Notes under the pieces: generated by a model
Told to the model about the DNA's origin: nothing
Seen by the model: only the letters and a program-made list of their open reading frames with translations
Database searches by the model: none
Translations under genes and position numbers: made by a program
From: Streptosporangiaceae bacterium
GTDB taxonomy: Bacteria; Actinomycetota; Actinomycetes; Streptosporangiales; Streptosporangiaceae
Assembly: GCA_030045295.1 (NCBI GenBank)
Contig: JASIGD010000337.1
Location: 1 to 12,201, forward strand
Direction of reading: 5' to 3'
DNA: 12,201 nt
Part shown: positions 1-6,162 of the stretch, piece by piece
Position numbering within the stretch: the first letter of the stretch is position 1
Layout of the letters: each line of letters begins with the position of its first letter

Positions 1-1943
1 GCCTCGAACGCCGCCGTGGCCTCGTCAACCGCGTCGGCCAGGTACGACAGCACCCACCGGTCCACCAGGGCGCGCTCCCCCGGCGCCGGGGCGGGCGCCG
101 AGAAATCCAGCTCGCCCAGGTTCATGGACAAGAACCGGCCCACGTTCCACAGCTTGACCGCGAACTTGCGCCCGGTGCGGATCTCCTTCTCGTTGTACCG
201 CAGGTCGGTGCCGATGCGGCCCCTGGTGGCCCACAGCCGCAGCGCGTCCGCGCCGTACTTCGCCATCACGTCGTCCGGCACGTACCGGTTGAACCCGTCT
301 TGCTGGTCGAGATCGCGCTTGGACAACTTGCGGCCCTGCTCGTTCAGGCCCCAGCCGGAGATCAGCGCCGTGCGCCACGGCACCCGGCCGAACAGCAGCT
401 CGGACTGCACCACCGAGTAGAACAGCCAGGTCCTGATGATCTCGAACGCCTGCACCCGCATGGACATCGGCGCCAGCGCGGGATCGGTGCCCCCGACGGC
501 CCATCCGTCGTTGATCTGCGGCGTCAGCGACGAGGTCATCCAGGTGTCCATCACGTCCGGGTCCGGCGCCAGCTCGGCCGAACCGCAGGACGGGCAGGCG
601 GTCAGCGGCGGCTTGTCCGCCAGCGGGTCCACCGGCAGGTCGTCCAGGCGGGCCAGCACCGGCTCCGCGCAGGAGGCACAGAACCAGGCCGGGAACGGCA
701 CCCCGTAGCGCCGCTGCCTGCTGATATTCCAGTCCCACTTGAGCCCGTCGATCCAGTCTTCCAGACGCCGCCGCATGTATTGCGGGATCCACTCCAGCTC
801 GGCGGCGCGGGCTCGGAACCGGTCCGCGTTCTCCCGCACCGCGATGAACCACTGCGGCCTGATCTGGAACTCGACCGGCGTCTGGCACCGCTCGTGCACC
901 CCGACGACCTGCCGCACCGGGGTGCTGTCCGCCAGCAGCCCCGCCTCGGCGAGCGCCTTGACCATCGCGGATCGCGCCTGGGCCAGGGGAAGCCCGGCGA
1001 ACTCGCCGGCCAGCGGCCCGAGCCGTCCGTCCGGCTCCACCACCAGGCGCAGCGCCAGGTGGTCCCGCCGCCACTTCAGTACGTCCTCGCTGTCGCCGAA
1101 CGTGCACACCATCATCAGTCCGGTCCCGTACTCCGGGTCCACGGATTCGTCGGTGAGCACGGGCACCTCGTAGTCGAACAGCGGCACGATGGCGCGCTCG
1201 AGCCCGGCGTAGCGGGAATCGGACGGGTGGTGGTAGAGCGCCACGCACGCGGGGAGCAGCTCAGGCCGCGTGGTGGCGACGAGCAGGTCCCGGCCGTCTG
1301 CCGCCGAGAACCTGATCGTGTGCAGCTTGCTGGCGCGCTCCAGGTCCTCCACGTCGGCCTGGGCCAGCGAGGTACGGTCTTCCGGGCACCACAGGATCGG
1401 GTCCTGCGCGCGCCGCAGGTATCCCGCCTCGTACAGCTTGATGAAGCTGGTCTGGGCGGTCCGCTGGCACCGCGCGTCGATGGTGGAGTAGCGCAGCGAC
1501 CAGTCCACGGACAGCCCAAGCCTCCGCCACAGGTCCTCGTACCGTTCGGCGGTGCGCCCGGTTTCGGCCAGGCACAGCGCGACGAAGTCGGCCCGCGGCA
1601 TGTCCGCGGCCCGGACGCCGTAGACCTGCTCCACGTACCGTTCGGTGGGCAGCCCGTTGTCGTCGAACCCGATCGGGTAGAACACCCGGTCGCCCCGCAT
1701 CCGCCGGTACCGCACGATGAAGTCGGGCTGCGAATAGCTCATCGCGTGGCCCACGTGCAGGTGCGCCGCTGACACGTACGGCGGCGGCGTGTCCACGCTG
1801 AACACCGGCCCCTGCGCGTCCGGCTCGTACCGGTAGATGTCGCGGGCTTCCCAGAGCGCCCGGGCCGCGGCTTCGACCGCGCGGTGGTCGTACTCGCCGG
1901 GTTCCATAGCTAGGGACGGTATCTGGTCAGCCAGCTGCCGCAT
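1..1943 (-). CDS. valS: Valyl-tRNA synthetase, archaeal-like type (3' end outside window)
   Basis: Cytoplasmic class I aminoacyl-tRNA synthetase that charges tRNA-Val. 647 codons are visible; the C-terminal anticodon-binding part is cut off by the window edge. Seen in order: PPPYVS leading into HVGH (the HIGH motif, residues 63-66), DDNGLPTER, an editing domain with TTRPELLPACVA and GTGLMMVCTFGD, a zinc-ribbon pair (CASC ... CPSC), DVMDTWMTSSLTPQI, and KLSKR at about 539-543 in place of KMSKS. DNGLPTER and the CTFGD editing motif belong to the archaeal-like ValS form rather than the usual bacterial form with DHAGIATQ. Start choice: ATG at 1943 has a purine-rich AAAAGAA just upstream; an in-frame ATG at 1907 lacks any Shine-Dalgarno sequence and would remove 12 residues. 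It diverges from the phosphoesterase gene. It could be the housekeeping enzyme or a second copy; the window cannot decide. Confidence 0.93.
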   Translation of the reverse strand, partial: MRQLADQIPSLAMEPGEYDHRAVEAAARALWEARDIYRYEPDAQGPVFSVDTPPPYVSAAHLHVGHAMSYSQPDFIVRYRRMRGDRVFYPIGFDDNGLPTERYVEQVYGVRAADMPRADFVALCLAETGRTAERYEDLWRRLGLSVDWSLRYSTIDARCQRTAQTSFIKLYEAGYLRRAQDPILWCPEDRTSLAQADVEDLERASKLHTIRFSAADGRDLLVATTRPELLPACVALYHHPSDSRYAGLERAIVPLFDYEVPVLTDESVDPEYGTGLMMVCTFGDSEDVLKWRRDHLALRLVVEPDGRLGPLAGEFAGLPLAQARSAMVKALAEAGLLADSTPVRQVVGVHERCQTPVEFQIRPQWFIAVRENADRFRARAAELEWIPQYMRRRLEDWIDGLKWDWNISRQRRYGVPFPAWFCASCAEPVLARLDDLPVDPLADKPPLTACPSCGSAELAPDPDVMDTWMTSSLTPQINDGWAVGGTDPALAPMSMRVQAFEIIRTWLFYSVVQSELLFGRVPWRTALISGWGLNEQGRKLSKRDLDQQDGFNRYVPDDVMAKYGADALRLWATRGRIGTDLRYNEKEIRTGRKFAVKLWNVGRFLSMNLGELDFSAPAPAPGERALVDRWVLSYLADAVDEATAAFE

Positions 1944-2134
1944 AAATTCTTTTCGGCCGAACGATCGGTGGTTATGCGCGGCCCTGATCCGATTCCGAAC
2001 CGCGTGGCCACCGGATGCGCCTTAACCTCAGGTGCGGTGAATTCTTCGTGGCGTCGCCTGCCGTACCGGCGCCGTGCGCCGTTCCTGCGGCATCATTGCT
2101 AGGTGCCGGGGAAAGAACCTGGTACGAATGACCC

Positions 2135-2141
2135 AGAAGGA
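2135..2141 (+). promoter_or_regulatory. Ribosome binding site of the metallophosphoesterase
   Basis: AGAAGGA lies 10 nt before the ATG at 2152 and decides for that start over the in-frame ATG at 2128, whose upstream purines (GGGGAAAG) are weaker and further away. The 208-bp divergent gap between this gene and valS shows no convincing -35/-10 pair in either direction. Confidence 0.55.
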
Positions 2142-2151
2142 ACGACCCCGC

Positions 2152-3465
2152 ATGTCCGCGCCGCGACCTGAAATCGCCGACCTGCTCGAGGTGGCCATCC
2201 CGCCCGGCGGCAAGGTGATCGCGATCAGCGACCTTCACCTGCCCCCGGTGCGGACGGACGTGTCCGGGCGCTCCTGCGAGACGCTGGCACGCCACCTGGA
2301 CGGCGAGAGCGGGGCGCTGACCGTGGTGCTCGTCGGGGACGTGATCGAACTGCTCGGCTCGCCGGGGTCGACGGCCACCGACATCCTGCGCCCGCACGAG
2401 GATCTGTGCGCGGCGCTGCTCGCGGTGACCGCGCGCGGCGGGCAGGTGATATACGCGATCGGCAACCACGACAGTGACCTGGTCTGGGACCTCAAGGCGG
2501 CGGACGCGGTACGGGAGATGACCGGCGCCCGGCTGTGCCTGGCCGCGGACCTGATCTTGGAAGACGGCCGGAAGATCCGGGTCGAGCACGGCCACCAGCT
2601 TGACCCGTACAACTGCTTTCATGACGCGCGCAACCCGCTGGACACCCCCATCGGCCACCACATCGTCAGGGAGGTCATTCCCCGCATCGAGTGGCTGGGC
2701 CGCGGCTGGGTCGACGGTGCGCACGAGATGGCGGACCCGACCGACTTCCCGTCCTTCGTCGGTTCCCGGATGGTGTACCGCAAGCTGAGCCGGCACCTGT
2801 GGTGGCTGATCGCGATCCCGTTCGTGATCCTCGTCCTGATCCGGATACCGGAGGTCGCCGCGTTCCGGTCCCGGTACCCGGATACCAACCTGTGGGTGCA
2901 CCGGGCGGTGATCGTCGGCTACGGCGCGCTGGCCGACCTGATCGTGATCGCGGCCCTGGTCGCCATCCTGGCCCGGCGCGCGTGGGTGTCGATCAGCGCG
3001 CTGGCGCTCGACGAGCGGGGCTACGGGCAGAACCAGGCGGCGCGCCAGCGGGCCGCGGATCTCGTCGCCGACGGCTATCACGGCTTCATATCCGGGCATA
3101 CCCACCACCCGGAGCTGGCCGCGTCGGGGACCGGCTTCTACGCCAATTCCGGGTCGTGCACGTCGGTGGTGGAGGGCATCGGCGGGAAGTTCGGCCTTCC
3201 CCCGGCGTACGTGCGCAACCAGCAGATCTGCTGGGTGGAAGTGGCGGCAGGGACGGCCGAGCTGATCTCGGCGCGGGTCGAACTGCCCGGCGCGACCAGG
3301 ATGGAGCGGTTCGCGGCCCACGGCCGCAACCCGCACTCCGACACTCCGGTACGGGTCGCCTCGTGGCCGGCCGGGCCCGACTGGCCGCCCGCGGACAAGA
3401 AGGCTGACCGGCAGAGGCGGGCGCAGCGCGGTCCGCAGGATGCCCAGGCGCCGCCCGCGCCCTAG
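2152..3465 (+). CDS. Calcineurin-like metallophosphoesterase with inserted membrane hairpin
   Basis: 437 aa. The full set of binuclear-metal motifs of the calcineurin-like phosphoesterase family is present: D27-x-H29 (ISDLH), GD with D63, GNHD with N105/H106, GH at H146/H148 and GHTH with H316/H318. Between the GH and GHTH motifs sit two hydrophobic stretches, about 215-232 and 252-275, separated by a polar stretch rich in Arg, Asp and Asn. The hairpin would bring both catalytic halves to the same side of the membrane. The EHGHQLDPYN segment recalls LpxH-like UDP-diacylglucosamine pyrophosphatases, but actinobacteria make no lipid A, so the substrate (perhaps a nucleotide-linked or lipid pyrophosphate) is unknown. 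The C-terminal 30 residues are charged and Pro/Ala-rich, probably disordered. It stands alone: divergent from valS and convergent with the DksA-like gene. Confidence 0.9.
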   Translation: MSAPRPEIADLLEVAIPPGGKVIAISDLHLPPVRTDVSGRSCETLARHLDGESGALTVVLVGDVIELLGSPGSTATDILRPHEDLCAALLAVTARGGQVIYAIGNHDSDLVWDLKAADAVREMTGARLCLAADLILEDGRKIRVEHGHQLDPYNCFHDARNPLDTPIGHHIVREVIPRIEWLGRGWVDGAHEMADPTDFPSFVGSRMVYRKLSRHLWWLIAIPFVILVLIRIPEVAAFRSRYPDTNLWVHRAVIVGYGALADLIVIAALVAILARRAWVSISALALDERGYGQNQAARQRAADLVADGYHGFISGHTHHPELAASGTGFYANSGSCTSVVEGIGGKFGLPPAYVRNQQICWVEVAAGTAELISARVELPGATRMERFAAHGRNPHSDTPVRVASWPAGPDWPPADKKADRQRRAQRGPQDAQAPPAP

Positions 3466-3495
3466 CCGGCGCTTCCGGGCCGGGTTCCCGGGTTC

Positions 3496-3515
3496 AGGCG
3501 CCCCGAGGGCGGCCT
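3496..3515 (+). terminator. Possible hairpin terminator between convergent genes
   Basis: In the 66-bp gap between two gene ends, AGGCGCCC (3496-3503) can pair with GGGCGGCCT (3507-3515) around a CGA loop, with one bulged base. A short TTT follows at 3519-3521. The position between convergent stops fits a terminator, but the whole region is so G/C-rich that such pairing is not rare. Confidence 0.3.
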
Positions 3516-3531
3516 GCCTTTCCGGGCTGCC

Positions 3532-3882
3532 TCACGGGGCTTCGTCCGCCCGGGCTTCCTCGACGGTGAGCTCGGCCGCGGGATCGGCTTCCAGGCGTTC
3601 GTCGGGGATCGGCTTGCCGCTGCGGACGGACCGGCCGTAGGTGCCGTCGTCCAGCCGGTGCAGGGCACGCTCGATGGCGTCCAGCCGGTCGCGCAGGCTC
3701 TCCGCGATAGCGTCGTCCTCGCCCTCCTCGGTGAGCGCGAGACCGGCATCTTCGATGTCTTCCGCCTCGCTGTCCACTTCCGCCACACGGTCATCGCGGC
3801 CCGCGGCCTCGGTGTCCTTGAGCAGGCTCCGCACCTCGTCGCGCTCGGCGACGAGCAGGGTACGTGCCCGGTCGGTGTCCAT
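3532..3882 (-). CDS. DksA/TraR-family protein lacking the zinc-finger cysteines
   Basis: 116 aa, acidic. The N-terminal half is a predicted coiled coil rich in Glu, Asp and Arg (residues 1-75, with AIESLRDRLDAIERAL-like heptads). The C-terminal part aligns with the DksA/TraR zinc-finger region (GTYG ... GKPIPDERLEA ... VEEA). DksA-type proteins reach RNA polymerase through its secondary channel and change promoter response, usually with ppGpp. The four finger cysteines are all replaced: the first pair reads RSVRS (Ser, Ser) and the second pair TVEE (Thr, Glu), so no zinc can be held in the usual way. The ATG at 3882 has a good Shine-Dalgarno (AGAGGA, 7 nt away); longer upstream reading in the same frame is a shadow of the permease gene. 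It begins 23 bp after the permease stop, so the two are very likely co-transcribed. Confidence 0.85.
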   Translation of the reverse strand: MDTDRARTLLVAERDEVRSLLKDTEAAGRDDRVAEVDSEAEDIEDAGLALTEEGEDDAIAESLRDRLDAIERALHRLDDGTYGRSVRSGKPIPDERLEADPAAELTVEEARADEAP

Positions 3883-3905
3883 CCGGTCGTCCTCTCTAGT
3901 CCGTT

Positions 3906-5117
3906 CTAGTCCGTGTGGGACGCGTGCGCGTCCATGTGGCCGTCGGGCGAGCCGTGGCCGTCGGGCGAGCCGTGGCCGTCGGGCGAGCCGCCCATCATGC
4001 GCAGCATAGCGAGCCCGCCGGTGCGGACGAATCGAATGACCAGGGCGGCCGCGAGGATCAGGAAGACGATATTCAGCCAGGTGGTGTAGTTCCAGGACAC
4101 GCCCTGGTCGGGGATCCTGGCGTCGGCGGGGTCCGGGATCAGGCCCAGCCCGCCGAAGACCAGCTCGACGATGTACCCGGCCGCGACCATCGTGGCGTAG
4201 AACGTGCCGAGCAGGAACAGGGCCATCCGGGCTCCGTAGTACTTCCGGTAGATGTTCAGGATCGGCGCGATGATCAGGTCGGCGAAGATGAAGGCGATCA
4301 CGCCGCCGAAGCTGATGCCGCCCTTCCACAGCACCACCGCCAGCGGCACGTTCCCGATCGAGCACACGAACGAGATGATGGCCACGACCGGGCCGATGAG
4401 CGGCCCCCATACCTTCGCCGCGAGCGGGTGCCCGGTGATGAAGAAGCTCCGCCAGAAGCTGTCGGGGACCCAGGCCGCGATGGCCCCGGCGATGAGCAGG
4501 CCGACGACCAGATCGCGGATGATGGCGGCCCATTCCATCACGAATACGTGCGCGACCGACGTGTAGCCGTCGCGGGAGAACAGGCGGCTCGTGAACGAGC
4601 CGGGCCGCTGGACGGACATGTCCATCGCGGCGTGGCCCTCCATCGAGCCCGCGATTCCGCGGTCGGCCTGCAACCGGGCCGCGCTGACCAGGCGCTCCCG
4701 CAGCAACAGCCGGAACAGCACCGCGAGCAGGACGATCATCACCGGGCCGCCGGTGAACTCGGCCACGGTGAACTGCCAGCCCATGAGCAGCGCCAGGATC
4801 ACTCCGAGCTCGATCACCAGGTTCGTCGAGGCGATCTCGAACGCCATCGCCGAGGTGAAGGAGGCCCCCTTGCGGAACAGGGACCGGGCCAGGGCGACCG
4901 CGGCGTACGAGCAGGACGACGACGCGGCCCCGAAACCAGTCGCCACCGCCAGAGTCCGCGGCCGGTCGTCGCCGAGGAGCCGCGCGACCGTGGACTTCCT
5001 GACCACGGCCTGGATCACCGCCGACAGCGCGAACCCGAAGATCAGCGCCCAGGTGATCGCCCACGTCATCGACCAGGTGATCGTCAGCGCGTGCACGACG
5101 GCCTGAATGCTGCTCAC
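3906..5117 (-). CDS. ArsP/DUF318-type permease, probable metal or metalloid exporter
   Basis: 403 aa from GTG 5117; integral membrane protein with roughly 8-10 hydrophobic segments. It matches the ArsP_1/DUF318 permease family (ArsP, SO_0444-like), with two pseudo-repeated halves. Each half carries a Cys-Ser motif before a KG(A/G) loop: SSSCSYAA (about 67-74) and VCSIGNVPLA (about 251-260). A cytoplasmic-looking loop (about 140-190) contains MEGHAAMDM, and the tail is three GSPDGH repeats followed by a His-rich end, all suited to soft-metal binding. Family members export organoarsenicals or have been linked to copper/zinc; the exact substrate here is inference. The start is uncertain: GTG 5117 overlaps the Shine-Dalgarno GGGGAGG (5123-5117), while an in-frame ATT at 5108 sits 8 nt behind it. 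A longer reading up to 5276 is unlikely because it would run through the ABC gene start. A CsoR-like operator lies just upstream. Confidence 0.87.
   Translation of the reverse strand: MSSIQAVVHALTITWSMTWAITWALIFGFALSAVIQAVVRKSTVARLLGDDRPRTLAVATGFGAASSSCSYAAVALARSLFRKGASFTSAMAFEIASTNLVIELGVILALLMGWQFTVAEFTGGPVMIVLLAVLFRLLLRERLVSAARLQADRGIAGSMEGHAAMDMSVQRPGSFTSRLFSRDGYTSVAHVFVMEWAAIIRDLVVGLLIAGAIAAWVPDSFWRSFFITGHPLAAKVWGPLIGPVVAIISFVCSIGNVPLAVVLWKGGISFGGVIAFIFADLIIAPILNIYRKYYGARMALFLLGTFYATMVAAGYIVELVFGGLGLIPDPADARIPDQGVSWNYTTWLNIVFLILAAALVIRFVRTGGLAMLRMMGGSPDGHGSPDGHGSPDGHMDAHASHTD
3936..3989 (-). repeat. Three perfect 18-bp tandem repeats encoding (GSPDGH)x3
   Basis: Three identical in-frame copies of an 18-bp unit (plus-strand GTGGCCGTCGGGCGAGCC) lie at 3936-3953, 3954-3971 and 3972-3989. 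They encode the His-rich tail of the permease. Perfect identity at the DNA level points to recent slippage, so copy number may vary between strains. Confidence 0.95.
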
Positions 5118-5140
5118 CTCCCCGGGATCCCGGCGGACAT
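5114..5140 (-). other. Possible 8-codon leader ORF coupled to the permease
   Basis: ATG at 5140 opens an 8-codon frame (MSAGIPGR) that ends in a TGA overlapping the permease GTG as GTGA, the usual layout of translational coupling. The operator's G-run precedes the ATG by 4 nt and could act as its ribosome binding site. It would only be in the mRNA if transcription starts upstream of 5140; the TATTAT -10 candidate (5144-5139) would start later and exclude it. A perfect 12-bp palindrome, CCGGGATCCCGG (5122-5133), lies inside it. Confidence 0.25.
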
Positions 5141-5141
5141 A

Positions 5142-5158
5142 ATACCCCCCGGTGGTAT
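5142..5158. promoter_or_regulatory. CsoR/RcnR-type metal-repressor operator (17-bp dyad)
   Basis: The 17-bp site begins ATACC, has a C/G-rich centre and ends GGTAT; 14 of 17 positions match its own reverse complement. Such ATACC-C-run/G-run-GGTAT dyads are typical of CsoR/RcnR-family repressors, which release DNA when Cu(I), Ni/Co or sulfane sulfur is bound. On the minus strand it sits just behind a TATTAT -10 candidate (5144-5139), where a bound repressor would block the permease promoter. On the plus strand CGGACA (5134-5139) and TATATA/TATAAC (5156-5163) could form a second promoter toward the ABC genes overlapping the same site. No repressor gene is in the window. Confidence 0.6.
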
Positions 5159-5198
5159 ATAACGCCGCGTCAGCGCCCGGCCTGTCGCGCTGCCACCG

Positions 5199-5204
5199 TA
5201 GACT
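5199..5204 (+). promoter_or_regulatory. -10 element for leaderless ABC operon transcript
   Basis: TAGACT lies 7 nt before the GTG at 5212, the spacing expected when the transcript starts at or next to the start codon. There is no Shine-Dalgarno sequence before this GTG, which supports leaderless translation. No clear -35 is seen. Confidence 0.55.
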
Positions 5205-5211
5205 CGCCTGC

Positions 5212-6162
5212 GTGAGCACCGGCAAGGCTGCGGCGGACCCGGCGGCGCCTGCCGTCGAGGTCAGCGGGCTGGTCAAGCGCTACGGTCAGACGGCGGCCGT
5301 CGACGGGCTTTCGCTGACGGCCGGGCGCGGTGCCGTGACCGGCATCCTGGGGCCGAACGGCGCGGGCAAGACCACCACGATCGAGATCTGCGAAGGCTAC
5401 CGGCGGCCCGACCAGGGAACGGTGCGAGTGCTCGGGCTGGACCCGGCGCGCGACGCCCGTGCGCTGCGGCCGCGGGTCGGCGTGATGCTGCAGTCCGGCG
5501 GCATTCCCCCGTCGGTGCCCGCCGCGGACTACCTGACGCTGCTGAGCCGTTTTCATACCACCCCGGTCGAGGTCCCGGTGCTGCTCGACCTGGTCGGGCT
5601 CACCACGGTCGCGCGCACTTCCTACAAGAGGCTGTCGGGCGGCCAGCAGCAACGGCTGTCCCTGGCCGCGGCGATCGTCGGCCGCCCGGAGCTGGTCTTC
5701 CTCGACGAGCCTACGGCCGGCATGGACCCGCAGGCACGCCACGCCACCTGGGAGCTGATCACGCAGCTGCGCGCCGCGGGCGTAAGCGTCATCCTCACCA
5801 CGCACTTCATGGAGGAAGCCGAACGGCTCTGCGATTACGTCGTCATCATCGACCACGGCCAGCTGATGTCCGCGGGCACGCCGGAGCAGCTCACCGGTAC
5901 GGTCGGCCAGCTGAGGTTCCGCGCCGAAGCGGGCCTGGATACCGAGAGCCTGCTCACCGTGCTGCCGCCGGCCAGCGCGGTGAAGGAATCGCCGGCCGGC
6001 CATTACGTGATCGAGGTCCACGGCGCGGTGGACCCGTTGCTGCTCGCCGCGGTGACCGCCTGGTGCGCGGAGCGGGGTGTGCTGGCCAACAGCCTGCGCA
6101 TCGAGAGCCGCACGCTGGAGGACGTGTTCCTTGAGCTCACCGGGAAGGAACTCCGCCCGTGA
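5212..6162 (+). CDS. ABC transporter ATP-binding protein
   Basis: 316 aa cytoplasmic ATPase subunit. Seen: Walker A GPNGAGKT (47-54), Q-loop glutamine near 94 (VMLQSGG), signature LSGGQQQR (141-148), Walker B LVFLDEP (161-167) with D-loop GMD, and the H-loop histidine near 198 (TTHF). The C-terminal third (about 220-316) is the extension usual in DrrA/CcmA-like exporters of the ABC-2 class. GTG 5212 is preferred over the further upstream in-frame GTG at 5152 because of the -10 element placed 7 nt before it and because homology begins near residue 15. Its stop overlaps the start of the permease (GTGA). In mycobacteria and streptomycetes a similar ABC pair lies beside the suf genes and ctaA, so this is probably the conserved neighbour; the substrate is not known. 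Confidence 0.93.
   Translation: MSTGKAAADPAAPAVEVSGLVKRYGQTAAVDGLSLTAGRGAVTGILGPNGAGKTTTIEICEGYRRPDQGTVRVLGLDPARDARALRPRVGVMLQSGGIPPSVPAADYLTLLSRFHTTPVEVPVLLDLVGLTTVARTSYKRLSGGQQQRLSLAAAIVGRPELVFLDEPTAGMDPQARHATWELITQLRAAGVSVILTTHFMEEAERLCDYVVIIDHGQLMSAGTPEQLTGTVGQLRFRAEAGLDTESLLTVLPPASAVKESPAGHYVIEVHGAVDPLLLAAVTAWCAERGVLANSLRIESRTLEDVFLELTGKELRP

Noticed and set aside
25..1772. Long open frames on both strands inside the valS region
   Set aside because: They are Arg/Pro/Gly/Ala-rich shadow frames caused by high GC; the valS frame carries all the family motifs in order.
1944..2151. Possible T-box or attenuator before valS
   Set aside because: No T-box stem or specifier-like sequence and too short a leader; only a weak purine stretch before the ATG is seen.
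1972..3336. 454-codon antisense frame opposite the metallophosphoesterase
   Set aside because: Low-complexity Arg/Val/Asp/Gly composition without motifs, while the plus-strand frame has a complete metallophosphoesterase motif set.
3532..5064. 510-codon frame apparently fusing the permease region to the DksA-like protein
   Set aside because: Only the last 116 codons make a sensible protein with its own ATG and ribosome site; the rest is the permease read in another frame. No real fusion.
5122..5133. 12-bp perfect palindrome CCGGGATCCCGG as an independent operator
   Set aside because: Such G/C palindromes arise often at this base composition; kept only as part of the permease leader question.
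3915..5162. 415-codon plus-strand frame opposite the permease
   Set aside because: Extremely rich in Asp, Arg, Glu, Gln and His with no motifs; it is the complement of membrane-protein codons.
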